A DNA stretch of 59,018 nucleotides from NCBI GenBank assembly GCA_029211065.1, contig JARGFK010000016.1, positions 1 to 59,018 of the forward strand, given 5' to 3'. The stretch's first letter is position 1. Every line of letters starts with the position of its first letter. Source of the stretch: Desulfobacterales bacterium (lineage in GTDB: Bacteria > Desulfobacterota > Desulfobacteria > Desulfobacterales > JARGFK01). Below the pieces are notes generated by a model that saw nothing but the letters and a program-made list of their open reading frames with translations, did not search any database and was not told where the DNA came from. Made by a program: the position numbers and the translations under genes. Shown one piece after another: positions 35,980 through 44,474 of this stretch.

Positions 35980-37671
35980 ATGAGCGAAAAAGAGCCTAAA
36001 AACGGAGCCGAGATTATTGTGGATTGCCTCAAGGCCGATGGGGTCAGCCATGTTTTCGGCGTTATCGGCAGCAGTATTCTGGATTTTCTGGACGTCCTTT
36101 ATCGCACCCCGGAGATTACCTATGTCCGCGCCCAGCATGAACAGGGAGCCGCTTTCATGGCCGACGGCTACGCCCGCGCAACCGGAAACCCCGGCGTCTG
36201 CACCGCCACCTGCGGTCCCGGCGTCACCAACATGGTGACCGGCATCGCCGGCGCCAACAACGAATCTTCACCGGTTATTGCGATCCTGGGGGATATCCAT
36301 ACCAAGCATTACGGTAAAGGGCCGGCAAATTTTCACGAAATCGATCAGGAGAATATGTTCCGACCGATTACGAAGATGAGCAAACGGATCGAAAGTGTCG
36401 AACGCATCGAAGAGTTCATGCGCATGGCCTTTCGCACCGCCCGGAGCGGCCGCAAGGGCCCCGTTTACCTGGGGATACCCCGAAACATTCAAAAAGAAAA
36501 AGCCACGAGTATGATGTGGCCGAAGGAAAGCTACCGATCGGAAGCAGTTGTTTTGGGCGATCCCAAAGCCATTGATCAGGCCTGTGATATGCTGCTGGCG
36601 GCAAAATCCGCCGTAATGCTGGTGGGCGGCGGCGCGCGCTGGTCCAGGGCTGAAAAGGAAATATTGAAGCTGGCCGAAGTTTTAGGAATTCCCATTACAG
36701 CCAGTCATAAGGGGTTTGTGACCGAAGACCATCCCTGGTCGGTGGGTGTGGTGGGGATGACCGGAAACCCGGTTGCGATGGATGTGATGCAGGATGCAGA
36801 CGTCGTTCTGGGACTGGGTTGCACATTTAACCAGGTGACGACAGCCAGCTATACCCACCGCGTCATACCGGAAGGGGCCAAAATTATCCAGATCGATATC
36901 GATCCTTTGGAGATGGGCAGAAACTTTCCCATTGCACTGGGCATCGTGGGCGATTTAAAAGCCGTCTTGCAGGAAATGATAAAAAAGATCGACCCCAAAG
37001 CGTCTTCACAAAAAGAAGACCGTTTAAGTAAACTCCTGGCTGCCAAAGAAGCATTTGAGCAGCGGCTGTTGTCCGAAGGGGCTGAATCCGACGCAATGCC
37101 CATTAACCGGCTGCGCCTGATGCGGGATCTCGGCAAGGTTATCGACAAAAATGCCATTGTTTCAGCCGAGTCCGGTTCCACCCACGGCTGGTTTTACTAC
37201 GGCTTTAAGAGCTATACGCCATTGCTGGAGCCTGGAGATTTGAGCTGTATGGGCAGCGGCTGGTGCATGGCCATGGGTGCCCATTTTGCGTTTCCGCAGC
37301 GGCAGGTGGTATCTTTTATCGGGGACGGCGCCTTCATGATGACCCTCAATGAACTGGCGACTGCGGTGGACCATAAGATCCCCATCGTGGTGGTGGTTGA
37401 ACACAACGACGTCTACGGCAACGTGCGCCGCAAGCAGATTGAGCATTTTGACAAACGCTTTGCCGGCAGTGAGCTTTATATTCCGGACCTGGCCAAGGTT
37501 GCCCAGGCCTTTGGCGCACACGGCGAGCGGGTTGAAAAACCGCAGGAAATCATACCGGCCATGGAAAGGGCATTGTCATCAGGCAAACCCTCAGTCTTAG
37601 ACGTTATTGTCGATAAATCATGGGACAGTCTGGAGCCGTCCGTAAAGCTTCGCGTCAAGGATCGGTACTGA
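35980..37671 (+). CDS. thiamine-diphosphate-dependent enzyme (acetolactate synthase-like), 563 aa
   Basis: The second TPP enzyme of operon C, related to the preceding one. It has the catalytic glutamate in AQHEQGAAFMADGYARAT, the ATCGPGVTNMVTG loop and the C-terminal IGDGAFMMTLNELATA...VVEHNDVYGN motif. ATG 35980 has a ggggag ribosome site; the frame extends to 35917 through the palindromic repeat, which I reject. The pair could be two distinct decarboxylases or a heteromer. It is followed by the Fe-S and AOR genes. Confidence 0.9.
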   Translation: MSEKEPKNGAEIIVDCLKADGVSHVFGVIGSSILDFLDVLYRTPEITYVRAQHEQGAAFMADGYARATGNPGVCTATCGPGVTNMVTGIAGANNESSPVIAILGDIHTKHYGKGPANFHEIDQENMFRPITKMSKRIESVERIEEFMRMAFRTARSGRKGPVYLGIPRNIQKEKATSMMWPKESYRSEAVVLGDPKAIDQACDMLLAAKSAVMLVGGGARWSRAEKEILKLAEVLGIPITASHKGFVTEDHPWSVGVVGMTGNPVAMDVMQDADVVLGLGCTFNQVTTASYTHRVIPEGAKIIQIDIDPLEMGRNFPIALGIVGDLKAVLQEMIKKIDPKASSQKEDRLSKLLAAKEAFEQRLLSEGAESDAMPINRLRLMRDLGKVIDKNAIVSAESGSTHGWFYYGFKSYTPLLEPGDLSCMGSGWCMAMGAHFAFPQRQVVSFIGDGAFMMTLNELATAVDHKIPIVVVVEHNDVYGNVRRKQIEHFDKRFAGSELYIPDLAKVAQAFGAHGERVEKPQEIIPAMERALSSGKPSVLDVIVDKSWDSLEPSVKLRVKDRY

Positions 37672-38010
37672 TTGGATCACCTCCAAAAGAGCGGGTGATC
37701 ATATAGGATTCAAGGGTTCCGGTGAAATGAAAATACGCCGTTAAGCTGGAAGGCCGGGAAGCTGGAAAAAAGAAAGAAACTGAGACAGGGGTCGGCTTGT
37801 CTGCAATAATGAAGGCATGTCAGGACTTCAGAGAGATATCGGGGAGGTTGAAAGAATGCAGAAAGCCTCGAATCATTAAAAAAACCTTGAACCCCTGAAC
37901 CCTGAATCCCTTTCTCCCAATACGTCTACCGAGGCTGGCTGCTGCGGAGCGTGGATTAATTGGGGAAGAATCTAAATAAACCTATCGCTACAAGACAGGG
38001 AGAGTGCGTT
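37672..38010. repeat. 339-bp gap with fold-back repeat
   Basis: Non-coding. It contains a fold-back with arms ggattcaagggttc (37706-37719) and gaaccctgaatcc (37897-37909), one base different, and a small gatcacc/gggtgatc hairpin right after the TPP stop (37675-37700). No promoter was recognised ahead of the Fe-S gene. Confidence 0.5.
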
Positions 38011-38655
38011 ATGAGCAATGAGCAAAAGCAACAGGTAATAGGGGAGAAGAACGGGTGGGGGATTGAAAAAATACCATCCCCCCAGGGAGTCGCTTATATT
38101 TCCGCACGCTGGGATCTTTGCGTGGGGTGCGGCGCCTGTGAAGTGGCCTGCTCCATGTTTCACCATGGTGTCGTCAACCGGGAACTCTCCCGGATCAGGA
38201 TTTACCGCTATCTGCTGCCGCTGCCTAAATCCGTCCAGAATGTCTGTTCCCAGTGTCCTGAAAAAGAAAGGGAATGTCAGAAGGCCTGTCCCGAGGACCC
38301 GCCGGTCATTCATTATGACCCCGAGCGCTTCCATATGGTCGTCGATGAAGACCGCTGCCTGGGATCCGGCTGCAGCCAGTGTCGGGATGCCTGCCCGGCC
38401 GATGTGCCGCGGTTTTATCCGCCGGAACAGGATGTGTCCATGGTATGCGACCTGTGTGAAAAAGACGGCCGGCGGCGGCCGCAGTGCGTCGAGATTTGTC
38501 CCACCCAGGCGCTGGAGTTTGTTTCACCCAAAATTCCGCACCATCTGGAACGGATTCATCCGGATGTGAAAGCGGCCAGCCTGGCCAATCGGCTCTATCC
38601 GCTGCCAAAGGACCGTGTCATTCGAATGCCTGAAGAAATCTGGGGAGGCAAATAA
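38011..38655 (+). CDS. ferredoxin-like Fe-S protein, AOR electron-transfer partner
   Basis: A 214-residue cytoplasmic Fe-S protein of the kind that carries four [4Fe-4S] clusters. Cysteine groups: CVGCGACEVAC near residue 34, CSQCPEKERECQKAC, CLGSGCSQCRDAC, and CDLCEKDGRRRPQCVEIC, with the arrangement of DmsB/AorA-type subunits. ATG 38011 has an agggaga ribosome site. Only one base separates its stop from the AOR start, so the two proteins are made together and probably form a complex that passes aldehyde-derived electrons to ferredoxin or another acceptor. Confidence 0.92.
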   Translation: MSNEQKQQVIGEKNGWGIEKIPSPQGVAYISARWDLCVGCGACEVACSMFHHGVVNRELSRIRIYRYLLPLPKSVQNVCSQCPEKERECQKACPEDPPVIHYDPERFHMVVDEDRCLGSGCSQCRDACPADVPRFYPPEQDVSMVCDLCEKDGRRRPQCVEICPTQALEFVSPKIPHHLERIHPDVKAASLANRLYPLPKDRVIRMPEEIWGGK

Positions 38656-38656
38656 A

Positions 38657-40450
38657 ATGGGAGAAAAGAAATTTAAACTGCTGGAAGTGGATTTGACCAA
38701 TGAAAAAACGCGAACGGTGGATGTCACCGAAGAGATGCGCCGGTTTGTGGGCGGGCGCTCACTGGGCGCCAAACTTTTGTGGGACCGGATTCCACCCAAG
38801 GCGGACCCCCTGAGCACGGAGAATGTCCTTTATTTCGGAATCGGACCCATGACGGGATTATTGGGGTCGGTTACCAATGTCAGCGCCAAGTCGCCGTTGA
38901 CGCATTTGAGGGGCCAGTCCAATATGAATGGCCATTTCGGTCTGGAACTCATCTATGCCGGTTACAATGCCGGTGTCCTTTTTACCGGTAAAGCTTCCAA
39001 ACCGGTATATCTGTATGTGAAAGACGACCATGTCGAAATTCGGGACGCATCCCATCTGTCAGGAAAATCCGGCCTTGAAACCCAGTACCAGCTTACGGAA
39101 GAACTGAAAGAAGAAATCGACGACCAGAACATCCGGATTGCGGCCATCGGTCCGGCCGGTGAGAATATGGTGCGAAATGCGGATATCTGTCACGATTTTT
39201 ATCACCATGCCGCCCGGCTGGGGATGGGGACCGTGATGGGATCCAAGAAGCTGAAAGCCGTCGCCGTAAAAGGGACCCGGGCGCCGGGGTATGCTCACCC
39301 GGAGAACGTTCTTGAGATCTTGAAAAAATGGCTCCACGCCGGCCGGTTGTATCGGATTCAGAATCGGCGTTGGGGGCACACCCAGTCCATGTCCGGCCGC
39401 TATTATAAAACGATCGAAGGTATTAAGAATAAGCAGAAGGGCTGGGATGAAATGTGCGACAACTTTAATCCCGTTCTGCTGGAGCAGCGCTACAAGATCT
39501 GGGGGGATGCCTGTCACGGTTGTCCGGTGGCCTGTAAAGTGCCGTATTTTATGATGGGGCCGCCCCTGGGACCATTTGCCGGCGAGCTGCGTCATGACAA
39601 TGCCGGCGGGTGGAGCGCCAATGTCATGATCCCCGGCTATGAACTCCAGGGGTATCTGTGCTCCTATGTGGATTACCTGGGATTGGACGGCGAGGATGTC
39701 TCCGGCGTCGTTGCCTGGATGATGGAATGCTATGAAAAAGGGCTGGTCACCAAAGAAGATCTGGGCGGGATTGACCTGACCTGGGGAAATGTGGAAGCCA
39801 TCTGTGCGCTGTTAAAGAAGATTGCCCATCGCGAGGGTATCGGCGATGCCCTGGCCGACGGCCTTAAATTTGCACCGGCCAAGATCGGGAAGGGAACTGA
39901 AAAATACGCCATTACCGGCAAAGGTGTTGCAATTACGTCCTATGAACCCCGGGGCAGCATGAAGGACGCACTGGATCTGGCCGGAACGGCCGTGGGTGAG
40001 ATCCACGGTTCCAGGGGGGCGCCGGAACGGGTCATGTTTGATTCTTTGACCGGCTGTTCCTTCTGGCGCAAGACCATCAAGGATATTTACGGGAGTATTG
40101 CCGACTGGGCCATCCAAGGACTCCATGCCACCTGCGACTGGCAGCTGAGCCAGGAGGACTGGCGGCTGCTGGAGCTGCGGGGGGCCACCATGGAAAGGTG
40201 TTATTCCATTCGCGAAGGCCATTATATCCCGGAGCGGGACGATATCATGCCGGAACGGTTTTTCCAGGAGACCATCTACAATAAATACAATGAACCCAAA
40301 AAGCTCGACAAGAAAGAGTTTTTTGAGAAGCGAAAAGGGCTTTATCATTCCTACGGTCTGCAGGATGACGGCACGCCGTCTCCGGAGTTTCTGGAACAGC
40401 TCGGGCTGGGGTTTGCCATTCCGGAAATGGAGGAAGCGTTAAAGAAATAG
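38657..40450 (+). CDS. aldehyde:ferredoxin oxidoreductase family protein (AOR 1)
   Basis: A 597-residue tungsto/molybdo-bispterin enzyme of the AOR family, which oxidises aldehydes to acids (or reduces acids) with ferredoxin. The [4Fe-4S] ligands are C286, C289, C293 (C-x2-C-x3-C in DACHGCPVACKV) and C467 in DSLTGCSFW. The N-terminal VGGRSLGAKLLWDRIPP and the GPAGENMVRNADI and GMGTVMGSKKLKAVAVKGT segments are family hallmarks. A ggggagg ribosome site precedes ATG 38657. BamB of class II benzoyl-CoA reductase also belongs to this superfamily, but the TPP-enzyme context favours aldehyde oxidation. Confidence 0.93.
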   Translation: MGEKKFKLLEVDLTNEKTRTVDVTEEMRRFVGGRSLGAKLLWDRIPPKADPLSTENVLYFGIGPMTGLLGSVTNVSAKSPLTHLRGQSNMNGHFGLELIYAGYNAGVLFTGKASKPVYLYVKDDHVEIRDASHLSGKSGLETQYQLTEELKEEIDDQNIRIAAIGPAGENMVRNADICHDFYHHAARLGMGTVMGSKKLKAVAVKGTRAPGYAHPENVLEILKKWLHAGRLYRIQNRRWGHTQSMSGRYYKTIEGIKNKQKGWDEMCDNFNPVLLEQRYKIWGDACHGCPVACKVPYFMMGPPLGPFAGELRHDNAGGWSANVMIPGYELQGYLCSYVDYLGLDGEDVSGVVAWMMECYEKGLVTKEDLGGIDLTWGNVEAICALLKKIAHREGIGDALADGLKFAPAKIGKGTEKYAITGKGVAITSYEPRGSMKDALDLAGTAVGEIHGSRGAPERVMFDSLTGCSFWRKTIKDIYGSIADWAIQGLHATCDWQLSQEDWRLLELRGATMERCYSIREGHYIPERDDIMPERFFQETIYNKYNEPKKLDKKEFFEKRKGLYHSYGLQDDGTPSPEFLEQLGLGFAIPEMEEALKK

Positions 40451-40499
40451 GACCTGTATACCGCTTTCAATAATAAAATTCCGAAACAATGATTTGCGA

Positions 40500-40560
40500 T
40501 ATAAGCGGTTGTAGAAAAAAACATTGGGATAACGGAATGTTTTTTTTGACAACCGCTATA
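40500..40560. terminator. bidirectional terminator between operons C and D
   Basis: A long stem: tataagcggttgt (40500-40512) with its near-complement (40549-40560), continuing into paired A/T tracts (aaaaaaacatt...aatgtttttttt). It lies exactly between the convergent AOR 1 (+) and isocitrate-lyase-like (-) genes and has T-runs on both strands. Confidence 0.8.
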
Positions 40561-40564
40561 ATTG

Positions 40565-41464
40565 TTATTTTTTTCCCCACTTTTTCTTTTCAACCGTATC
40601 TTCCTCCACGGCATAATGCGCTTCCAGGCCGCACAGATCTTCGATTTCTTGACGCGTTTGAATCCATTCGTCCGGCGTCAGCCCGCTGTAATCCCCGGTA
40701 CGTTTGATTTCCGTCAATGCCTGTTTCAGATAATAGCAGGAAATGCCGATATGGATCTGGGCATCGATGCAGCCCATGTAACCCATCGCCTGGAGCTGCT
40801 TCAGGTTGTACAGCGGTCGGCCGTCGCGGTTGCCGCGACTCTGGACCCAGATCAGTGGGAGTTTGGATTTTTTGGGGGCGGCTACCGCCTCCTTGTGATT
40901 ACGCGGAAAAACTAGGCCCAGGTCTGCGCCGACGGCAGCCGCCTTGTTGATGCGCTTGATCGCTTTGCCCAGACCTTCGAACCGGCAGGTATCGGAACGG
41001 GCGATAATGATAAAATTTTTGTCGATGGCGTCGCGGGCGCGGCAGGCCAGTTTAATTTTATCGACGAATTCTTTGACCGAAACCGTATGGGCCACATATT
41101 TGTGATAATGCGCGCGTTTGGGGTAAAGCTGATCCTCGATATGGATTCCGGCGACGCCTGCAGCGATAAACTCCTTGACCGTCCGCATGGCGTGAAGGGG
41201 CTCGCCGAAGCCGGCTCCCGCGTCGCAGACCAGAGGAATCGTGCAAGCATTGGCGATGCGCTTGGCAAATTCGACCTGCTCGGTCATGGTGAGCAAGGGT
41301 TCGGTCACGGTCAACGAGCTGCCGGTGGCATACCCGCCGGTATAGACGGCTTTGAAACCGATTTGTTCCGCAATCCGCCCGCCCATGGGATCGATGACAG
41401 CAGGCATGTATATGAATTTTCCTTTCTTCAGAATCGTTCGCAAGCGCGATGCAGGAATGGGCAT
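40565..41464 (-). CDS. isocitrate lyase/PEP mutase superfamily protein
   Basis: A 299-residue alpha/beta-barrel protein, last gene of operon D. The superfamily fold is clear from AVYTGGYATGSS, CDAGAGFGEP and GIHIEDQLYPKRAHY. Two usual lyase features differ: the metal loop DxDxGFG is D81-A-G83-A-GFG, and the KRCGH catalytic loop is K116-R-A-H-Y, so the catalytic cysteine is absent. It is therefore unlikely to be a standard isocitrate or methylisocitrate lyase; C-C hydrolase, decarboxylase or phosphonomutase-like chemistry on a 2-oxo or hydroxy acid is more likely. Confidence 0.87.
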   Translation of the reverse strand: MPIPASRLRTILKKGKFIYMPAVIDPMGGRIAEQIGFKAVYTGGYATGSSLTVTEPLLTMTEQVEFAKRIANACTIPLVCDAGAGFGEPLHAMRTVKEFIAAGVAGIHIEDQLYPKRAHYHKYVAHTVSVKEFVDKIKLACRARDAIDKNFIIIARSDTCRFEGLGKAIKRINKAAAVGADLGLVFPRNHKEAVAAPKKSKLPLIWVQSRGNRDGRPLYNLKQLQAMGYMGCIDAQIHIGISCYYLKQALTEIKRTGDYSGLTPDEWIQTRQEIEDLCGLEAHYAVEEDTVEKKKWGKK

Positions 41465-41516
41465 TTTTTTCCTTCCAATCGTTTCATGTATTTGTAATGG
41501 CTGCTAAACGTAAGGT

Positions 41517-42131
41517 TTATGTATTCAGCGTTGGCTCAAAAAACAGCTCTTCGGGGGACAGCGCCCGCTCCAAAAGTCCCTGATCACCGGCGTAGTCGAT
41601 AAAGCGCGTCAGGTTGGCCCGGTTCTTTTTAAAGCCGTTGGGCCAGGGATCGGTACCCAGCAGGCGGCGTTCTTCTTCGAACAGATGCCGGCCCCAGGCC
41701 ATAAGCGACCAGTTGGGGTCGGCATAATATTCCCTGCAAATTCGTTTGGCGGATTCAAAAGCCTCCATCATGTCCATTGCGGCTTCCGGGTATTTTTCCA
41801 AAATTTCATCCTTGAACGCAAGAATGTGCATGATGGGGTAAAACCCGTTTTTTTGAAAATATTTCAGCTCTTCCCGTTTCGGGTTCGGGAATAATCGTTT
41901 GATTTGATCGCTGCCACCCGAGACTTCTTTGGGCGGGTGGGGCATGATAAGGGCATCGAATTCACCTTTCCGAAGCATGCGCCCATGGCGATCGGCGCCG
42001 TCTTTTAAGGGTACCGACTGACCCACCTGCAACACCGCTAAATCAAAATCTTTAAGCTGAACGGACCCGTCAAAAAAGGGGATATGACGGTCATAGTGTG
42101 ACAGGGCCAGGGTTAGTTTTGGTTTGGACAT
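41517..42131 (-). CDS. 4,5-dihydroxyphthalate decarboxylase-like protein, internally shortened
   Basis: A 204-residue protein. The N-terminus (KLTLALSHYDRHIPFFDGSVQLKDFDL) and C-terminal half (RLFPNPKREELKYFQKNGFYPIMHI...AFESAKR...GTDPWPNGFKKNRANLTRFIDYAGDQGLLERALSPEELF) match the Pht5 family, which is usually about 320-330 residues and has a two-lobed binding-protein fold. About 110 middle residues are missing: residue about 45 passes directly into DALIMPHPPKEV. The frame is intact and flanked by normal genes, so it may be a working small variant or a decaying gene. ATG 42131 has an aagga ribosome site. Confidence 0.72.
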   Translation of the reverse strand: MSKPKLTLALSHYDRHIPFFDGSVQLKDFDLAVLQVGQSVPLKDGADRHGRMLRKGEFDALIMPHPPKEVSGGSDQIKRLFPNPKREELKYFQKNGFYPIMHILAFKDEILEKYPEAAMDMMEAFESAKRICREYYADPNWSLMAWGRHLFEEERRLLGTDPWPNGFKKNRANLTRFIDYAGDQGLLERALSPEELFFEPTLNT

Positions 42132-42232
42132 CACTGTTTTTCCTTAAGAAATATCAAGTAGTATTTTTAAAATAAAATCCCCCCAACACCCTTTTCCAAA
42201 CGTGAAAAATGAAGGATTACCGGAAGTGGTCA

Positions 42233-42796
42233 TTATTTTCGTATAGAAACCATTACCTCGTGCATCCGCTTTCCTAAATCCCCTGCTTCTTTGAAGGCGC
42301 GGGCATCTTTATGGATATCCCCGGGGGCCCGGGCGTAACCGGTGACATACCCGGCCACAAGAATCTGCTGGTCGAGAAACACGTCGTTGATGATGCGGAC
42401 CGCGCTGATGCCGCCGCGGCGGTTGGCGACGGCGACGCTTCCCCCCACTTTGTTTTTCAGCCGCTTGTGATGCCACAGGCTAAAGGTGCGATCCAGAAAT
42501 ACCTGGGCATTGCCGCTGATGCTGTGCCCCATGTGCACGGGGCTGCCGATGACGATGCCGTCGGCTTGCAGCAGTCCGGCATAGATGGATTGCATGTCGT
42601 CATGGATGTGGCATTCACCCGTTTCCGCACAGCGCCAGCAGGCATCGCAGGGCGAAATGTCGTGATCCGCGATTTTGACAAATTCGGTGGCGGCCCCGTT
42701 ATCGACGGCCGCGGCCAGAACCGCACGAACAAGAATGTCCGAATTGCTTTCCATGCGGGGACTGCAGCCGATGCCGATCACCTTGAATGGTTTCAT
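42233..42796 (-). CDS. iron-sulfur flavoprotein / NADPH-dependent FMN reductase-like
   Basis: A 187-residue flavodoxin-fold protein. The FMN loop is GIGCSPRMESNSD; the compact cysteine motif C50-x2-C53-x2-C56-x5-C62 in CDACWRCAETGEC matches Isf-type iron-sulfur flavoproteins, which bind FMN and a [4Fe-4S] cluster. GSPVHMGHSISGNAQVFLDR is the second flavin-contact segment. The start ATG overlaps the TGA of the TPP enzyme (ATGA at 42793-42796), so the two are translationally coupled. A likely role is electron transfer or reduction of an intermediate of the operon D pathway. Confidence 0.87.
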   Translation of the reverse strand: MKPFKVIGIGCSPRMESNSDILVRAVLAAAVDNGAATEFVKIADHDISPCDACWRCAETGECHIHDDMQSIYAGLLQADGIVIGSPVHMGHSISGNAQVFLDRTFSLWHHKRLKNKVGGSVAVANRRGGISAVRIINDVFLDQQILVAGYVTGYARAPGDIHKDARAFKEAGDLGKRMHEVMVSIRK

Positions 42797-44454
42797 TGCT
42801 CGATCCAGACATCCAGAACCGATGGTTTTCCGGAATTCAGCGCCTTTTTCAAAGCCGTTTTAATCTGGGAGGGCTTTTTCACGGTATAACCGGCAACCCC
42901 GAATGATTCTGCCATTTGGGCCAGGTCGGGAACGGGGTTATCAATGTTCGATCCGATAAAAAGGTTTTTCTCCAGGGCTTTTCCTTTAAAACGAATGGCG
43001 CCGTCTTTTACCGCCTTATACTGTCGGTTGTTGCACACGATTGTGATAACAGGAATCTTATACCGGGCTGCGGTCCACAACGCCGGGTTGGTCATGATAA
43101 AGCCGCCGTCGCCCACAAAGGCGATGACCTGCCGGCGGGGGAGGGCCAGCTTGACTCCCAGGGCCGCCGGCAGTCCCCAGCCCAGATAGCCTGCGGGGGA
43201 CCGAAAGTATGTGCCCGGGTGTTTAAATTGATAGTGTTTTAAGAGGGGGCGTGAGGAGCGGATGGTGTCGTCGACGATAATGGCATCCGGATCTGCTGCG
43301 TCCTGGATCTCCCGCACAAGCTGTGCTACCCGGATGGGGGTTTTGCCCCAGATGGATTCAACTTCCTTTACCCGGATGGCTTCCCTTTTTGCCCAGTCCG
43401 TCTTCATCTGATTGAAACGTTCTCGGAAAACAGCGATCCTTTGAGCTGACGCCGAAGCCTTTATTTGACTGATCAGGATTGCAAGACCCTCCTTTGCGTC
43501 GGAAAGGATAGGGGCTTCCACAGGGTAGAGTTTTCCGATGACAGCCGGATTTGAATGCATATGAACAGTTTTGATTTTCTGTAAGACCGCATCGTTTTCT
43601 GAGTAGGCTGTTTGAACAAAAATTTCACACCCCACGCCGAGGATGAGGTCAGCAGTTTTGATGGTTGCGGATTGGGCCTCAAAACCTCCCCGGTAAAGGG
43701 GATGGTCGAGGGGAAAGTTCAAGTAGGCCATAGACTGGCGTCCTTCCGCCAGGACAGGGATTCCCAGTAATTCGGCCAATTCAACAGCCTGGGGCAACGC
43801 ATCGGTTTGTGCAATTTCATTTCCCGCGATCATGACCGGTTTTTTGGCGGCAAGGAGCAGCTTGATCGCCTTTTTAATGTCTTCAGGGTTGGGACACAGC
43901 CGGGGTTGAGAGTCAAACCGCTGGGAAGGGGGGATTTTAGCATTCATTTTCAAAGCCAGAAAATCCTCGGGTATGGATAAAAAAACCGGACCCGTGGGAG
44001 GCGTGGTGGTTATTTTAAATGCCCGGGTAATGTCATCGGCAATGTTTTCCGGCCTTAACACCTGCCAGCTCCATTTCGTAAATTGTCGCGTCATGGCGCA
44101 TATGTCATCAACTTCGGAAAAAACCCCCCGGCCGAGAATGCGACTGTCCTTATTCGCAATGGTCAGGACCATGGGAATGCCGTCGATATGGGCGCCGCAA
44201 AGCCCGCCGATGGCGTTGGAAAGTCCCAGGGCGGTGTGGACATTGACAAATCCAACGCCGCCGCCTGCGCGGGCGTAACCGTCTGCCATGGCGACTGCGA
44301 CACTTTCATGCAGCGTCAGTATATATTCGATCTCGGGCGTTTCCACCAGCGCGTCTAAAATGGCCACCTCGGTAGTTCCCGGATTTCCAAAAATATATTT
44401 GACACCTTCATTTTTCAGAGATGCCAATAAGATTTCAGCACCGGTTTTTTGCAT
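42793..44454 (-). CDS. thiamine-diphosphate-dependent enzyme (benzoylformate decarboxylase-like), 553 aa
   Basis: A three-domain TPP enzyme with the N-terminal IFGNPGTTEVAILDAL start, the catalytic glutamate in TLHESVAVAMADGYARAG, a VNVHTALGLSNAIG loop, and the PP motif VGDGGFIMTNPALWTA...VCNNRQYKA. The GNPGTTE start and CNNRxYxAVK tail are typical of benzoylformate-decarboxylase-like members rather than acetolactate synthases. ATG 44454 follows aaggaatt; the longer frame overlaps the AOR gene and is rejected. It lies 20 bp after AOR 2, so it may make the aldehyde that AOR oxidises. Confidence 0.9.
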   Translation of the reverse strand: MQKTGAEILLASLKNEGVKYIFGNPGTTEVAILDALVETPEIEYILTLHESVAVAMADGYARAGGGVGFVNVHTALGLSNAIGGLCGAHIDGIPMVLTIANKDSRILGRGVFSEVDDICAMTRQFTKWSWQVLRPENIADDITRAFKITTTPPTGPVFLSIPEDFLALKMNAKIPPSQRFDSQPRLCPNPEDIKKAIKLLLAAKKPVMIAGNEIAQTDALPQAVELAELLGIPVLAEGRQSMAYLNFPLDHPLYRGGFEAQSATIKTADLILGVGCEIFVQTAYSENDAVLQKIKTVHMHSNPAVIGKLYPVEAPILSDAKEGLAILISQIKASASAQRIAVFRERFNQMKTDWAKREAIRVKEVESIWGKTPIRVAQLVREIQDAADPDAIIVDDTIRSSRPLLKHYQFKHPGTYFRSPAGYLGWGLPAALGVKLALPRRQVIAFVGDGGFIMTNPALWTAARYKIPVITIVCNNRQYKAVKDGAIRFKGKALEKNLFIGSNIDNPVPDLAQMAESFGVAGYTVKKPSQIKTALKKALNSGKPSVLDVWIEQ

Positions 44455-44474
44455 TTTATAATTCCTTCCACTGG

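Noticed and set aside
34134-37671. The two TPP genes as biosynthetic acetolactate synthase (ilvB)
   Set aside because: There is no ilvN small subunit or ilvC nearby, and the genes lie between a carboxylate transporter and AOR.
38657-40450. AOR 1 as BamB of class II benzoyl-CoA reductase
   Set aside because: No bamC-I genes are adjacent. The context (TPP enzymes and a four-cluster Fe-S protein) fits an aldehyde oxidoreductase better, although the superfamily is the same.
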